DNA of 64,000 nucleotides from Cercophora sp. LCS_1 (lineage: Eukaryota; Ascomycota; Sordariomycetes; Sordariales; Lasiosphaeriaceae). Location of the stretch: NCBI GenBank assembly GCA_036250225.1, contig JAPZLL010000004.1, forward strand, positions 1,116,001-1,180,000, given 5' to 3'. A program made the position numbers and the translations under genes. Below are positions 43,514-54,368 of this stretch, piece by piece; positions within the stretch are counted from its first letter, which is position 1, and each line of letters opens with the position of its first letter. The notes under the pieces are model-generated. The model searched no databases. It was not told where the DNA came from and saw nothing but the letters and a program-made list of their open reading frames with translations.

Positions 43514-43998
43514 GGCGCGTGGGGGAGGAGGGAATGAGAAATGTTCAAAAGAGTGTGTGCCCTACAAGCAGAAAGTGAGTGACATGCCAGCCGTCACGGC
43601 GGCGGGATCTGCGACAGCGTCTCGGGCGGTCCCAGGCATGCAGTGACGATGATCGCGGCCTGCAAGTGAGTGAGAAAACGGGAGAAAAGTGAGCGGTTAC
43701 GCGCCCGGGGTGGTGACATTGGACTAAGATTAACCGGTCTGATGAGGCTTAGCGTCATATTGTGGAGCCCCGTTGGTTGGCTCCCGCTGCCGAGGTGGGC
43801 CCACTCCACGTGCGGTGGATCGGATCGATGAGCCGACGCAGGAAAATCCGGGGGTGGAATTCGAGATTGCGGGTTAGGGTCGGAACCGTTGCTTTCATCT
43901 CGTCTCATGCCATCTCATGTCACCGTCCGGGTTTCCAGGGCGGAGAAGTGCCAGTAAGGTGTTTCATCTCAATGCATAGTATAAGTTGTTTCCATAGA
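43514..43998. other. Intergenic
   Basis: Promoter of the secreted protein gene and 3' end of the glycosylasparaginase gene. Nothing else recognised. Confidence 0.5.
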
Positions 43999-45069
43999 TC
44001 ATAGTTCGTACTGAAGTTGCGCCATAGTCCCCTCCTCATCCCTCGCATCAACCGGAGGCACAGTGACCACCTCCGTCTGATTCATCCCTCCTCCCCTCAC
44101 AGAATACGTAAACGTCCATCCCGACCCAGCACCGCCATGCTCGCCCTTGTTATCCACCACCACAATCCCACTCGAAATCCTAGGAAACTTCCTCACCATG
44201 CGTCTCACCGCATCCTCGGCCGCCTCCTTGGGCGTCATCCCCAACCGCAAATTCTCCACAGCCTGATAACACGGCAAAAACCGCATCATCACATCCCCAT
44301 CCCCCGTCGCACCGCACCCGCCAACCTCACCGTCCACATACGAACCACTTCCAACAATTGGCCCATCGCCAACCCGCCCAGGCACTTTATGCGAAGCCCC
44401 ATTCGTCGACGTCCCCGCCGCCATCCTCCCCTCGGCGTCAATCACCACCATCGAAATGGTATCATGTCCCACGGCCCCCGTCCCATCCCTCTTTCCCTCA
44501 CCCCCAGCGCCCCTCGTAGGCCTATACGGCCCACAACTCACCATCGGATCTGGCACCACATCAACCCTATAATTCGCCTGACATCCATTCTTCCTCCACT
44601 CCTCACACCTGGCCCTCGACTCGGGCGTCGACAGGTCCTGCTCCGTAAACCCATTCTCCACCGCAAACGCCGTCGCGTGATCGCCGACAATCAACGAGTG
44701 CGTCGTGTGCTCCAAGACATGACGCGCCACGGCGATCGCGTCGCGAACCCGTCGGAGACCCGCCACGGCGCCCGTGTTCATGGTGCTGCCGTCCATGATC
44801 ATGGCGTCGAGGGTGGTCTCGCAGTTTTCGTCGGGTGACCCGCCGAAACCGACTGTGCCGTCGCACTGGTTGCGTTCGCAGGTGGAGCAGCCAACTGTTA
44901 CGGCATCGAGGGCGCTGGTGGCGGGGTTGAGCAGGGCGACATAGGCGGCGTCGGTGGCGGCGGTGAAGGGGCCGCCCCAGGTGTTGATTACCAAGGGGAG
45001 GGGCGGGGCGGAGGACAGGGACGCGGGGACGTGGAGGAGGAGGGTGGCTAGGATGACTTGGAGGGACAT
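43999..45069 (-). CDS. Secreted N4-(beta-N-acetylglucosaminyl)-L-asparaginase (glycosylasparaginase)
   Basis: Single-exon 356-residue Ntn hydrolase with a signal peptide (MSLQVILATLLLHVPASLSS). Motifs in order are NTWGGPF near the front, DGTVGFGGSPDE, a Met-rich loop (DAMIMDGSTMNTGAVAG), and GHDTISMVV, in which Thr204 is the N-terminal nucleophile freed by autoproteolysis; GRVGDGPIVGSG and the GATGDGD motif follow. The enzyme cleaves the GlcNAc-Asn bond of N-glycoprotein remnants in lysosome or vacuole, and bacterial homologues act in the periplasm. Here the signal peptide indicates vacuolar or extracellular action. Length and all key residues are normal, so it should be active. Confidence 0.92.
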   Translation of the reverse strand: MSLQVILATLLLHVPASLSSAPPLPLVINTWGGPFTAATDAAYVALLNPATSALDAVTVGCSTCERNQCDGTVGFGGSPDENCETTLDAMIMDGSTMNTGAVAGLRRVRDAIAVARHVLEHTTHSLIVGDHATAFAVENGFTEQDLSTPESRARCEEWRKNGCQANYRVDVVPDPMVSCGPYRPTRGAGGEGKRDGTGAVGHDTISMVVIDAEGRMAAGTSTNGASHKVPGRVGDGPIVGSGSYVDGEVGGCGATGDGDVMMRFLPCYQAVENLRLGMTPKEAAEDAVRRMVRKFPRISSGIVVVDNKGEHGGAGSGWTFTYSVRGGGMNQTEVVTVPPVDARDEEGTMAQLQYEL

Positions 45070-45567
45070 GTTGTTATGGTTGGTGAGGTTTGAGGTGAGA
45101 CATGTTGTGGTGGGGAGTTAAATGTTGGGGTCGAGCGTGAACCCCCGGGTGAGATGCGGGTCGTTTGTTTCTCGGCTGATTTTGAGGAGGGGCAATCTGA
45201 GATGGAGGGTTAGGGTTGTCGAGCTGCCCACGTAAAAGCGACATTCCCAAGGGCCCCAACCCTCTCAGAGAGGTGATTGAGATTGGCTTTGAGCGAAGTA
45301 GAAACGCCTGGTTTTCATTTTGAATAATTTGAAATTATTGGCTGATGTTGGAAACGTTGAAACCACCAGTGTTGATGGACAACCCGCCTTCAAACTCTTC
45401 TTGTTTTTTTTCTTGTGCAGCGCACATCCGACCAGTTCTCCAGGCTTGGCCCGCTGTGAGACAACAAAGCCCCATGCAAGCCCGCCAACTCTATCCTCGC
45501 AACGGTCCACTTCGATTCATCAAACGACGAGGAAAAAAAAAATCAATTTGGAGTTTCCCTTGCTACA
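45070..45567. other. Intergenic
   Basis: Promoter of the glycosylasparaginase gene and 3' region of the HET gene. Short T and A runs near 45400 and 45535. No gene recognised. Confidence 0.5.
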
Positions 45568-47115
45568 TCAACCAAATGGCCAAAAAGTCTTCCGTCTACG
45601 GCAGTTACATGCTTCCATCTGCGCCCCCGGAGCGCCGCCCAACCGGAGATGTGTTCTCGCTTTTCCAGAACGCATGTGGTTATCAGGAACATACGTTCCG
45701 TTCCCAAACACCTCCCAGGTTCCTGCCCTCAATCTCCGCAGAAAACGGGCCTTGGGGCCGATGAAGTCGTAGGCGGAATGCATATCACACGCTTGGTCTC
45801 CAATCACCATGACGTGGGAGCCTGCTGCACCAGAAATTGCAGAGCCCAACTCGTCGATGCTGAAAATGGTCGCACACACCAGATCCCCATCGAAAGAACC
45901 AATGTCGACAGGTGTCAAGATTTTGATGTCGAAACGACGAGTATAACCACCGATGTTCACGTATTGACTAGCGGCAACTTGCCCGCTGGGAGTCAGATAC
46001 ACCGGCGGTTTGTGGGGTTGAAACACGGGCAGGGCAGGGAGAAGCCCTGATCTCGGGTGGACAGCCATCTTGTCTCCGATATCCAACCACCAAGGCTGCG
46101 AGGCTGACTTGCGGGCGAGCTCGAGGATCAGGTCCTCGAGCGACCGGCCGTAGTCAATCTCGACTTTGAGCCCCAAAAGGTGCATGACGCTGAAGACCAT
46201 ATCTTGCTCCTTTTTTGAGGTTCTTAACCACAAGCACCGCCACACTGCCGACTTTCTCATGGCGTCGTTGTCGGCCGCGAGGAGCGCAAGCAGGGCTTCT
46301 GAGCCGCAGGAGGACTTTCCGAAACATGCGGCAGAATACTCTCTTTCAATCCACGGCCCGTCGGGTCGATGACGGACCTTGAGACTGACGCCGCCCCGTA
46401 TGCTTAACAGGTCAGAGAGCGTCGATAAAGCGAGGTCATCTCGTATGTTCTGAACATTGTAGTTCACCATGGCGGTGCTACAAGAGTATTCCACGGCACA
46501 AACATCCCCAAGTTCTGGGTGCAGGACCAGGGCGTGGGTGTTGGGGCAAAGTGTGGCCTCCTGCAGAGTCCAGGCTCTCTCTATCCAGTAGGCCTCGTCC
46601 CTCGCATCCTGGGCTGCTGCTACCCCGCCAGGCATGACGATGACGGCTTTCGCACGGCTGTAGATGTGGCCCATGTTTTCGATCTGGAGCTTCTTGTCAA
46701 GGGACGAGGTTTGGTGCAAGCAGATGAAGTCCAGCCAGAGGTATTCGCATCCGAGATGGCGCGCTGCAAAGGCCGCTTGGCAAAGACCATGCCAGCTGAT
46801 GCGATGGAGTTGGGCGTCTTCTATGGTGATATCGAGGGGACGGTTGGCCTGTTCGGCTAGTTTGGCGACGGAGGGGCTCGGTGTCCAGCAGTGTGAAACA
46901 GCAGCGTAGCGGGGGATGTTTCGGGGCGAAGAGGCTAGGCGGAGGTTGCGCCATTCCGAGAGTTCGATAGTGGGCTTTGAAGTAAGCAGGGAAGGCACAC
47001 TGAGCAGGCGAAGGGAACCGGGCGTGTGATTGGACCCGTAGGCCCAGGGCCTTTGACCGGATTCGGGGAGAGCTTGGAGAAAGGTGGCCATTCTGACGGG
47101 GTAAGGTCGAGGCAT
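45568..47115 (-). CDS. HET domain protein, head to head with an NLR gene
   Basis: Single-exon 515-residue protein. The HET domain begins near residue 70 (YAAVSHCWTPSP), continues through LCQAAFAARHLGCEYLWLDF, the ICLHQ loop, ENMGHIYSRAKAVIVM, and ends with ERAWTLQEA near 185. The C-terminal 300 residues match the usual helical and beta tail of stand-alone HET proteins, without repeats. HET proteins execute incompatibility-type cell death. It starts 707 bp from, and opposite to, the NACHT gene at 47823, so the two may be co-regulated as an effector/sensor pair. The extreme C-terminus is basic and Cys-containing (CNCRRRK). Confidence 0.88.
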   Translation of the reverse strand: MPRPYPVRMATFLQALPESGQRPWAYGSNHTPGSLRLLSVPSLLTSKPTIELSEWRNLRLASSPRNIPRYAAVSHCWTPSPSVAKLAEQANRPLDITIEDAQLHRISWHGLCQAAFAARHLGCEYLWLDFICLHQTSSLDKKLQIENMGHIYSRAKAVIVMPGGVAAAQDARDEAYWIERAWTLQEATLCPNTHALVLHPELGDVCAVEYSCSTAMVNYNVQNIRDDLALSTLSDLLSIRGGVSLKVRHRPDGPWIEREYSAACFGKSSCGSEALLALLAADNDAMRKSAVWRCLWLRTSKKEQDMVFSVMHLLGLKVEIDYGRSLEDLILELARKSASQPWWLDIGDKMAVHPRSGLLPALPVFQPHKPPVYLTPSGQVAASQYVNIGGYTRRFDIKILTPVDIGSFDGDLVCATIFSIDELGSAISGAAGSHVMVIGDQACDMHSAYDFIGPKARFLRRLRAGTWEVFGNGTYVPDNHMRSGKARTHLRLGGAPGAQMEACNCRRRKTFWPFG

Positions 47116-47822
47116 TGAATTTCAAGGTTAGTTTGGGGAAAGAGAAAAACTGGCTGCTCTGTTTTTTAAGACCCCTTTCAATGTTCAGACATCACGAGGG
47201 TGCTCATGTTGGGCATCAACATTGGGGTGCAGTTGGGGATTGAAGATTGCCCGGGCCCTGTCCGTTGGGCCGGCCAACGCCGCGACCCTTGGTCAATTTT
47301 GCGCGCCTCATATTTTCTGGGGTACGATATTGCCATTTTATTGGTTCATTGCATGGTCACTGAGCCCAGTGTAGGTAGGCGCGTCCCGAACCCCTCCCTG
47401 CATCTAAAAATCTCACCGAGTCCCGGACAATTTTAGTTGTATAAGGTACCTAGGTAGATAAAAGGCTAAAGGAATTCCCAGTTACTGAAAGGGGGTAAAT
47501 TTGGATTTTAAATGTGTCAACTAGAATCTGGATGCGTATGCTAATATTGAAAAGGGGCTAGGGCTTTTTCTGACACTTAACTATTAAAGTCCATGGTATC
47601 TGTTTTAACCACGCGAAGTGGCATCAGTTGGGTTCGGCGTAGCGACTCATTTGTCGCTATTTGTCTCGGCTCGCCCCGCGTCGAATCAGATGACAACAAC
47701 TTCCCCTCAGCCCAAGGCAGCTTGCCCATCTTGCGAAGACGCGATCTCGATCCATCCCTCATCAACTGCCTATCACTCTCTTCCAAAAGAGGTTCCATTT
47801 GCGGGAAGAACAGCACTACAAG
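47116..47822. promoter_or_regulatory. Divergent region between HET and NLR genes
   Basis: A 707-bp interval with no recognised gene, AT-rich between about 47420 and 47590. A palindromic GGTACCTAGGTA element lies near 47446-47457. It should contain the start signals of both neighbouring genes. Confidence 0.5.
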
Positions 47823-50409
47823 ATGGATCTCCTCAGTGCGCTCAGCCTAGCAGGCAACATCATTGCCTTCCTCGACTTCGGCGCGAAGCTCATTGCCAAA
47901 TCGACTGAGCTATGCGGGTCCGCCACCGGCAGCACCAAAGAAAACGACGAAATACAGCAAATCACGCAGGATCTCCGCTCCCTGGCGGATAGCCTCATCA
48001 ACAATCTAGGAAACCCGAATGATACGGACAATAAGGCACTTGCGCAGCTAGCCAAGGACTGCAAGAAGCTTTGCGACGAGTTCCTGTCCATGTTGAAGAA
48101 GTTGAAGCTGAAGAATCCGAACTCCAAAGCCGAGTCGGTTCGCGTCGCCATCCGAGCGTCCTTGAAGAAGGGAGATCTCGAATCGATGGAAAAGAGGATT
48201 TCCCGTTACCAGACACAAATACAGATCGCGTGCACTTGATCTTGAGGTATGTTGAGTTTTTGCACTCCCATTTTGCTCCATCAAACACTTCTGGCCCGGG
48301 TATTAGGCAATATACATGAATGTTTGAGTAATATTGCGGCAGTGCCTCCCGCATGGGTACACTTTTTTACAGTAGTTTTTACAGATTCGGGCCATGTATG
48401 GAGCAGGGCGCAAGGGAAACCAGAATTCGGGGTGCGAAAAAAACTTCTCTTCCTTTGAGGTAATTAACAAATAGATGCAGCCGAGAACAATCCACCGTTA
48501 CCAGGCACCTGACGCAGGTCTGCGAGCAAAGCCAGCAACTTGCGGTGAAGACCCGTCAAGAACTTCAGGCTACCAGGAGAGAAATCCTCGAGGCGCTGAA
48601 GGATATACAAGGCAGGCATGGCGACGAGCAGCCAGGCAGACCAAGACGAGACAAAGCTTTATCTCCTGGGTCACCCAAGGCAACGGGGTGTTTTACGTCT
48701 CTGGGAAGGCGGGATCCGGCAAGTCGACGTTGATGAAATATCTTTGTCACTCCCCTGTCGTCAAGAACAAGCTGGAGCGCTGGGCAGGAGACGGGAGCTT
48801 AATATTTGCCCAGGCTTTCTTCTGGAGTTCTGGGAGCGCTCTCCAAAGGTCCTTGGAGGGTCTCTATCGAAGCATCCTCTGGGAGACTCTGAGGGAGTGT
48901 CCCGATCTCATCAGGGTTGTTTTCCCTCCGGAAAAGATCGGCGGGAAAGCAAACGATCGGGCAAGCAAGATGCCCTTCGGCGCGTCCACCATCAGATCAG
49001 CAATGGATACCCTTGCTCAGCAGGCTGCGCTATCGGAGTCTCACAAGTTATGTCTCTTCACCGACGGCCTTGACGAATACGAAGGCGACTGCTGGACGCT
49101 AGCCCAGCAACTCAAAGCTCTGTCCGAAGGCTCCGGGATTAAGATCTGCGTCTCTTCAAGGCCACACAATGAGTTCGAGACCTGCTTCAACATATCTTCA
49201 CAACGATTCTATCTCCATTCACTCACAGCGACGGATATATGGAAGTTTGTGGTTGACCAACTGAAGACCGATGAGAGGTTTACAAATAGCGCCACAGAAA
49301 AGCCGAAGCTAGGAGGTTGCGAGGAATTGGCGACCCGGATCGTTGAGAGAGCCGAGAGGGTTTTCCTCTGGGCTCGCTTGGTCACACAAGACCTCCTCAG
49401 AGGCATGGTCAATGGCTGCTCGCTAGTGCGACTACAAGGGTTGCTACAATCTATGCCTGCCGGTCTAGGAGAGGTCTTTCAGAAGATGTTTAGCTCCATT
49501 GATAAGTCGGACCGACAGCGAGCGGCCCAGACCTTTTTGCTGTTTGCGTCCACAAAGTCGCGACTAGCCAAGGACCCCCTAGCCCACTCCGTCGTCGATG
49601 ATCTTCTTGACCGTTCTATAGACGTCGAAACGCTCTATGAAGGGAAGATTGAACTATTACATACCAGCGAAGAGGAAGTCGTTCAACGGATAGACAACAT
49701 TGCTCGCAGGATCAACTCACGCTCAAAAGGCCTGTTGAGAGTGGTGCGTGACGACCTTTGGCAGGTGCCAATTGTCACTGCCATTCACAAGTCAGTGGCA
49801 GATTTCCTGGAGTCCCAGCAGATCAAGTGTGGCTTGAAGCGAGATGCAGGGCCCCTGGATGCTCCGCGGCTTTTTGCCCAAGCTGCGCTGTGGAGCCTCA
49901 AGCATGCAGCACCCTTCCTAACGAAACGTACTGGCTCACTACTTCGCCCCTGCCTCCGGATCCCATTGTTAATCGTGGATGACATACCACAAATTGCTTC
50001 CGGACGTTATTTCCATGTCAACGAGCGTTTGGATCTCACACGTGAGGTTTCCGCGTCGTTCGAAGCGGCTAGAGAGCTGACAGCGTTCCGAGTGGACAAA
50101 TCTCCCTTCCCGGATGTCCCCTTCGAGATTGTATTCAACAGCTCATCGACATGGTTTGAGCACATGAGCGAATGGGATGTGCTCCAATTGGTTGGCCTTC
50201 CATCATCCATGGAACGAGCAATACTATTGCAGTGCGGGTTTTACGGCCTGAAAGAATTCTTGGGCATGAAGTGGTCAATTATATGCCCCAATCAGCGGTC
50301 TGGGAATAGCCTCCCGCATGATATTCTCCTTCTGGCACTACTCGGAGCTGCCTTCGACGGTCGCCACTCGGCTTGGTGTAAAACTCGCTGTTTCCTGCGA
50401 CGAATCTAG
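47823..50409 (+). pseudogene. NACHT NLR gene broken near its N-terminus
   Basis: Exon 1 (47823 to about 48246) encodes the helical N-terminal domain common to fungal STAND proteins (MDLLSALSLAGNIIAFLDFG). Just before its GTATGT donor the frame closes at TGA; a one-base shift near 48220 restores a typical RVHLIL ending that joins in frame to exon 2 at 48481 (EQSTVTRHLTQVCEQ). A second frame change near 48620-48660 leads into the long frame to 50409. At that point the linker normally found before the P-loop (about 50 residues, with the TFxWIF motif) is missing. Downstream the NACHT domain looks intact: Walker A GKAGSGKST, Walker B LCLFTDGLDE, then CVSSRPH. No repeats follow. Two lesions suggest a pseudogene, though the NACHT part remains open for about 590 codons and an assembly error cannot be excluded. 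Confidence 0.7.
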
Positions 50410-51077
50410 GCACATGAAATTTCCCATTTCGTACCTCGCCCACGTGATGTTGCTCACCCTGGCTCAGGCTCGGCTCAGTCGGTGCTCAGGAATTGCTCAG
50501 GCTGCACTGCAGCATGCCAAATGCTTCGATTCTACCCAAGGCGGCCCAGAACCTGGTCCCATATATAAAGAGGGCCAAAACATGTTCCATTTTTAAACCA
50601 AAGAGTCTTGTGTATTCGTCTTACTTTACCTAAGCGTTAGAAATTTCCGTCCTCCAAGTCTCGTGCTTACTGTTAGAAAGATCAGGTTTCAGAGGCCCTT
50701 GGCTCTTAATCAGCTTCGCTGACTGGATGCCCAGTATTACCTGGAGCTGGACATAGTCAAGTATCTGGCTTCCAAAGTCATAGCTGCTCTTGTTGAGGAT
50801 AAGAATTGCGTGCTGGAGAGCATGACTGGTGATTTCGAGCTTTCTCACATCAACCGATGAGGAGATCCGGAGCCGCATCACGGCAAGGGCAGACGAGGCA
50901 CACCGGGCGGAGGTGGATAAGATTGAGTGGGGTTCGATTACAGTAAAGTTGAGAAAGCGCACACCCTGCCGGCAACCAGAAACCCAAAGTGATAGAGATG
51001 ATCTGTCGTATTAATTGGCAAAATGTGGCCAGAAAAAGTCTGTTGGAACATCTAGCTGGCAAGACGACACCGGGTAG
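50410..51077. other. Intergenic between convergent NLR genes
   Basis: Includes GGCTC-rich degenerate short repeats near 50460-50505. Frames on both strands at 50630-51060 are unlike any protein I recognise; they may be decayed C-terminal NLR sequence. Confidence 0.45.
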
Positions 51078-54000
51078 TCAAGACTTTCTCGACTGGAACC
51101 ACATGTTAGCCGACTTCAACCAGCTACGCCGGCGACCGAGAAGCTGCGCAACCCGATTGTAATACATGGTGCCGTTCGGAAACTCTTTTCCGGAATCCCA
51201 GCTAAGACGTTCATCAATTTCGGTGCGCAGATCCACCTTGTCGCCATCGTGGTACATGTGCGTCTGTTCCACACCCACCGATAGGAGAAATTGGGTAATC
51301 TGCAACCGCTTCGCATAGTGGTGCGCATCATCAGCGGTGAGGACCTCACCCAGGGCGGAACATTCCGCGAGTGGCGCCGTCGAGGACATGAAGTACGAGG
51401 GGAGCGTTTCATCGGTGCCCAGCGTGGAACAAAAGCTCGAGTCGGGGAAGATGGCTGCCTGGAGGATACCGACGGTACGGGGGGTGCTACGCTGAAAGGC
51501 GAGGGTCGGGTCTTGGCAAATTTTGTCCCGGACATAGGGGAAGATGCCGAAGCGGGCGACGAGGCCAAGGAATGTGTTTCGTTTGCAGTTCTTGAGCGAC
51601 ACGGTAATCGTCCCATTTGTATATGCATAGCGTGAGACGGCAAAGGGTATGTAGGCCGACGACCAATGAGCAGCTTTTGGATCGACCAGTGCCAAATCTT
51701 GCTCTCGCACTAAAGACTTGAAGCGCTCACCACAGACGAGGTTGAATTCGTCAAGGGCCCGCACGAGGGCGTCTGACCGTTTGGGTCCGGCATCACCACT
51801 AGCATGGTCGTCATCGCGTACCAAGCTCGCGCTCCAGAGCGCCCTGCTGACGTCCCGCCACATGAGCTGCCACGCTGTCACGGCCAGCGAACTCGACCGC
51901 AACTGCAGCGTGTACGCGTTCAAGATGCACAAGGAAGGGTCGAAATCAGCCGAACAGGCAGAGCATATTGCCTCCCACGTGGCGGGCTGCGCGGCCCGTT
52001 CACTGGCCGTGCGGTGATGAAAGGCGACGATGCCCCGCTCCGCCGGGAAGTGCTCGTAGCTCGCATGGAGCGTGTTGGTGTCGACGAGCTCAAGGAGACC
52101 TCGCGTCCGCGACGTGAGCTTTCGTCGCAGCGACGTCTTTGCGGCTTCCAGCGAATCCAAACTCAGATCGGCGAGGCGCTGCAGATATGCCTTGTCGTCG
52201 GTCCCCGTCCCCATCGGTTTCCACGCGTATTCCTCGGCGAGCCAGATGAGGGCCCAGCTGGGAGACCAGTACTCGCTCACAGCCTTGACCATTTGCAGAA
52301 GCACGGCCGCCCGCGACCGCGTTTGCGCAGACATGCGGGCCCATATCGCGTCATACAGCGCACACATGTCGTTCGGAAGAGCTTCCAATACGCCCTGCAG
52401 CTCAAAGATACCCGCCCCGTCAGTGGCCGACTCAACGAGAGCGTGGGTGACCACCTTGAGCCACACGAAGACACCGTTCGCCTTGCACGCCATGTCGTTC
52501 AGCAATCTGTCCGTCTCGAGGGGGTAAATTCTCCGAAGCTCATCAAAGGCCCGGCAGCCACGGACGCCCTCCATCACGAAGGTTCGCATATCGTCAGCGG
52601 TCAGCAAATCCATTGCCAGCTGCGGCACTTCCTTGTACGCATCGTCAAATTCGATCCAAGGCCGGCTTGCCACACACACCTTGATTCTGACCGACTCTCC
52701 TGCCGTGAGCAGGTCGCCGGGCAGACACGCCGATGTGATCGAGTCGACTAGACGCACCACCTCTTTTGGGTGGACTTCAAACTCGTCCAGCCCGTCGATG
52801 AAGATGGCGAGACGGATAGTCCTAGCACTCTCGGCGAGGAGGGCGTTGAACGACTCGTTGATTTCCCACGGCTCCCAGGGCGGGAAGATACCGGGAACCT
52901 GACCGATGACCTTCACCATAGCCCAGCGCCTCGGAGCCAACGCTGGTAACAGTTTCGGGGCCTGTTCCAAGGCCTGGCAGAGCAATGTGCGCTTGAGACC
53001 GTCAAACGATTTTTGCGGTGTCGTCCCGGCATTCCACGCATAGTAGTTTGTGATGATGACGGGCACGCCGCTAGCCCAGTCCTGAAGGTGGATCTGGAGG
53101 GCAGGGTTCTTGAGAACGAACTTCATGAGCGTCGACTTTCCTGAGCCCGGCTTCCCCGTGATCCAGTAAGTCGTTTGTGAGGGACTCTCTAGCCAATCGG
53201 GAAAGCTGCACCACTTGAGGATATTTGAGCCGGGATTGACCTGCGGCTCTTGGGCGGGGTTGCGGCTAAAGATCCAGGCATATGTTTGCATGATAGTGTC
53301 GGTGATGGCGGCCCCGCGCGTGCGAAAGTTGTCGAATTTGAGATTCTGCGTGATCTGATGCACGGCATGCTGGAGATCGACCCCTTCATGATTCCGCATC
53401 GAGGGGTCAAGGGCCCAATCGCGACTCCAGAGTACCTCCTCGAGCTGTTGGTAAAAGTATAGCGGGTCGGTCGACGGAGATTGGGATCGGTCGGCGTCCA
53501 CGAAACATTTTGACATCAACTGAAGTGCTACCGGGAGCCTTCCGTGCATGAACGCAGCCACGCTGCACGGTGAGCTCTTTGATTGATTTGGGACGCCCTG
53601 CGCCGAGAAATCGGCCGGTTCAATGCTTGTCAACATCATGGTGAGACCGCTGAATGGATGCCAAGCGGCTGTTGCTGTTTTCTCCCTGTCCAGGCGCCGT
53701 AAAATATCAAGGATCTCTGTTAGTTGTGTGCTAAACCGTAGCTCTCTTTGTCTGCTGGCTTTCGATTCTTCCCTAATGGCTGGTGAGTGAGACCGTCGCT
53801 AGGGAGCTAAGTTCGCTACCTAGATGGGGTGAAGTGATTGGAGGAATGCGTACCAAATACAGAGCAGTACAGTCTGCATAACCAATGCCCTGACTGCGTC
53901 CAACTCGCCCTTGATCCTTTGGATCATAGTCCTGTTCCACTGCTCACCAAAGGCCACCATCGCGTCCTCTGCATTGCCGGATACGTTTGGTGGCAGCCCT

Positions 54001-54368
54001 CTCCGAAGCTCGCTTTCCAAGACATCGCAGCGCCTGCGAATCGCGATGAACTGGTTGTCCGACAGCCCACTCGTCGCCGGGTCCAACCGGTGCGATGCCT
54101 CGTGGAGAACGCGCGTCACAGCGGACAACTGAGCTATAAGCTCGGCAACATTCGCTGGATCGTCGTCGACAATGATTTGGGGACCAAGAAGGGGGGCATC
54201 CTCCCAAGATCTGGGCACGGCGCGCGACTCTGGGGGATCCAGCTGGTTGCTGGCACTCGTCCTACTGCGGCTCCGGGCGTTTTTACAGGCTTTAGCAAGC
54301 AGCCTCATCCCGACATCGGCAAACTGGATGACAGCGGCCGCGATAGCCAATGCGCTTATGGGATCCAT
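51078..54368 (-). CDS. NACHT-type NLR (fungal STAND protein), apparently intact
   Basis: Exons are 54368-53854 and 53772-51078, giving 1069 residues. The N-terminal domain (MDPISALAIAAAVIQFADVG) is the hydrophobic helical type found in many fungal STAND proteins. A linker with LKFDNFRTR and TYAWIF precedes the NACHT domain: Walker A GKPGSGKST near residues 378-386, Walker B LAIFIDGLDEFE, then CVASRPW. Helical winged-helix-like sequence follows (LLNDMACKANGVFVWL, ALPNDMCALYDAIW). The C-terminal about 350 residues show no WD, ankyrin or TPR repeats, so ligand sensing must use a non-repeat domain or a partner. Such proteins oligomerise on activation and signal through the N-terminal domain in allorecognition or anti-bacterial responses. 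The phase-2 intron separates the N-terminal domain from the rest, as in many fungal NLRs. Confidence 0.88.

Noticed and set aside
44017..44838. 273-codon plus-strand frame
   Set aside because: Antisense shadow of the glycosylasparaginase gene.
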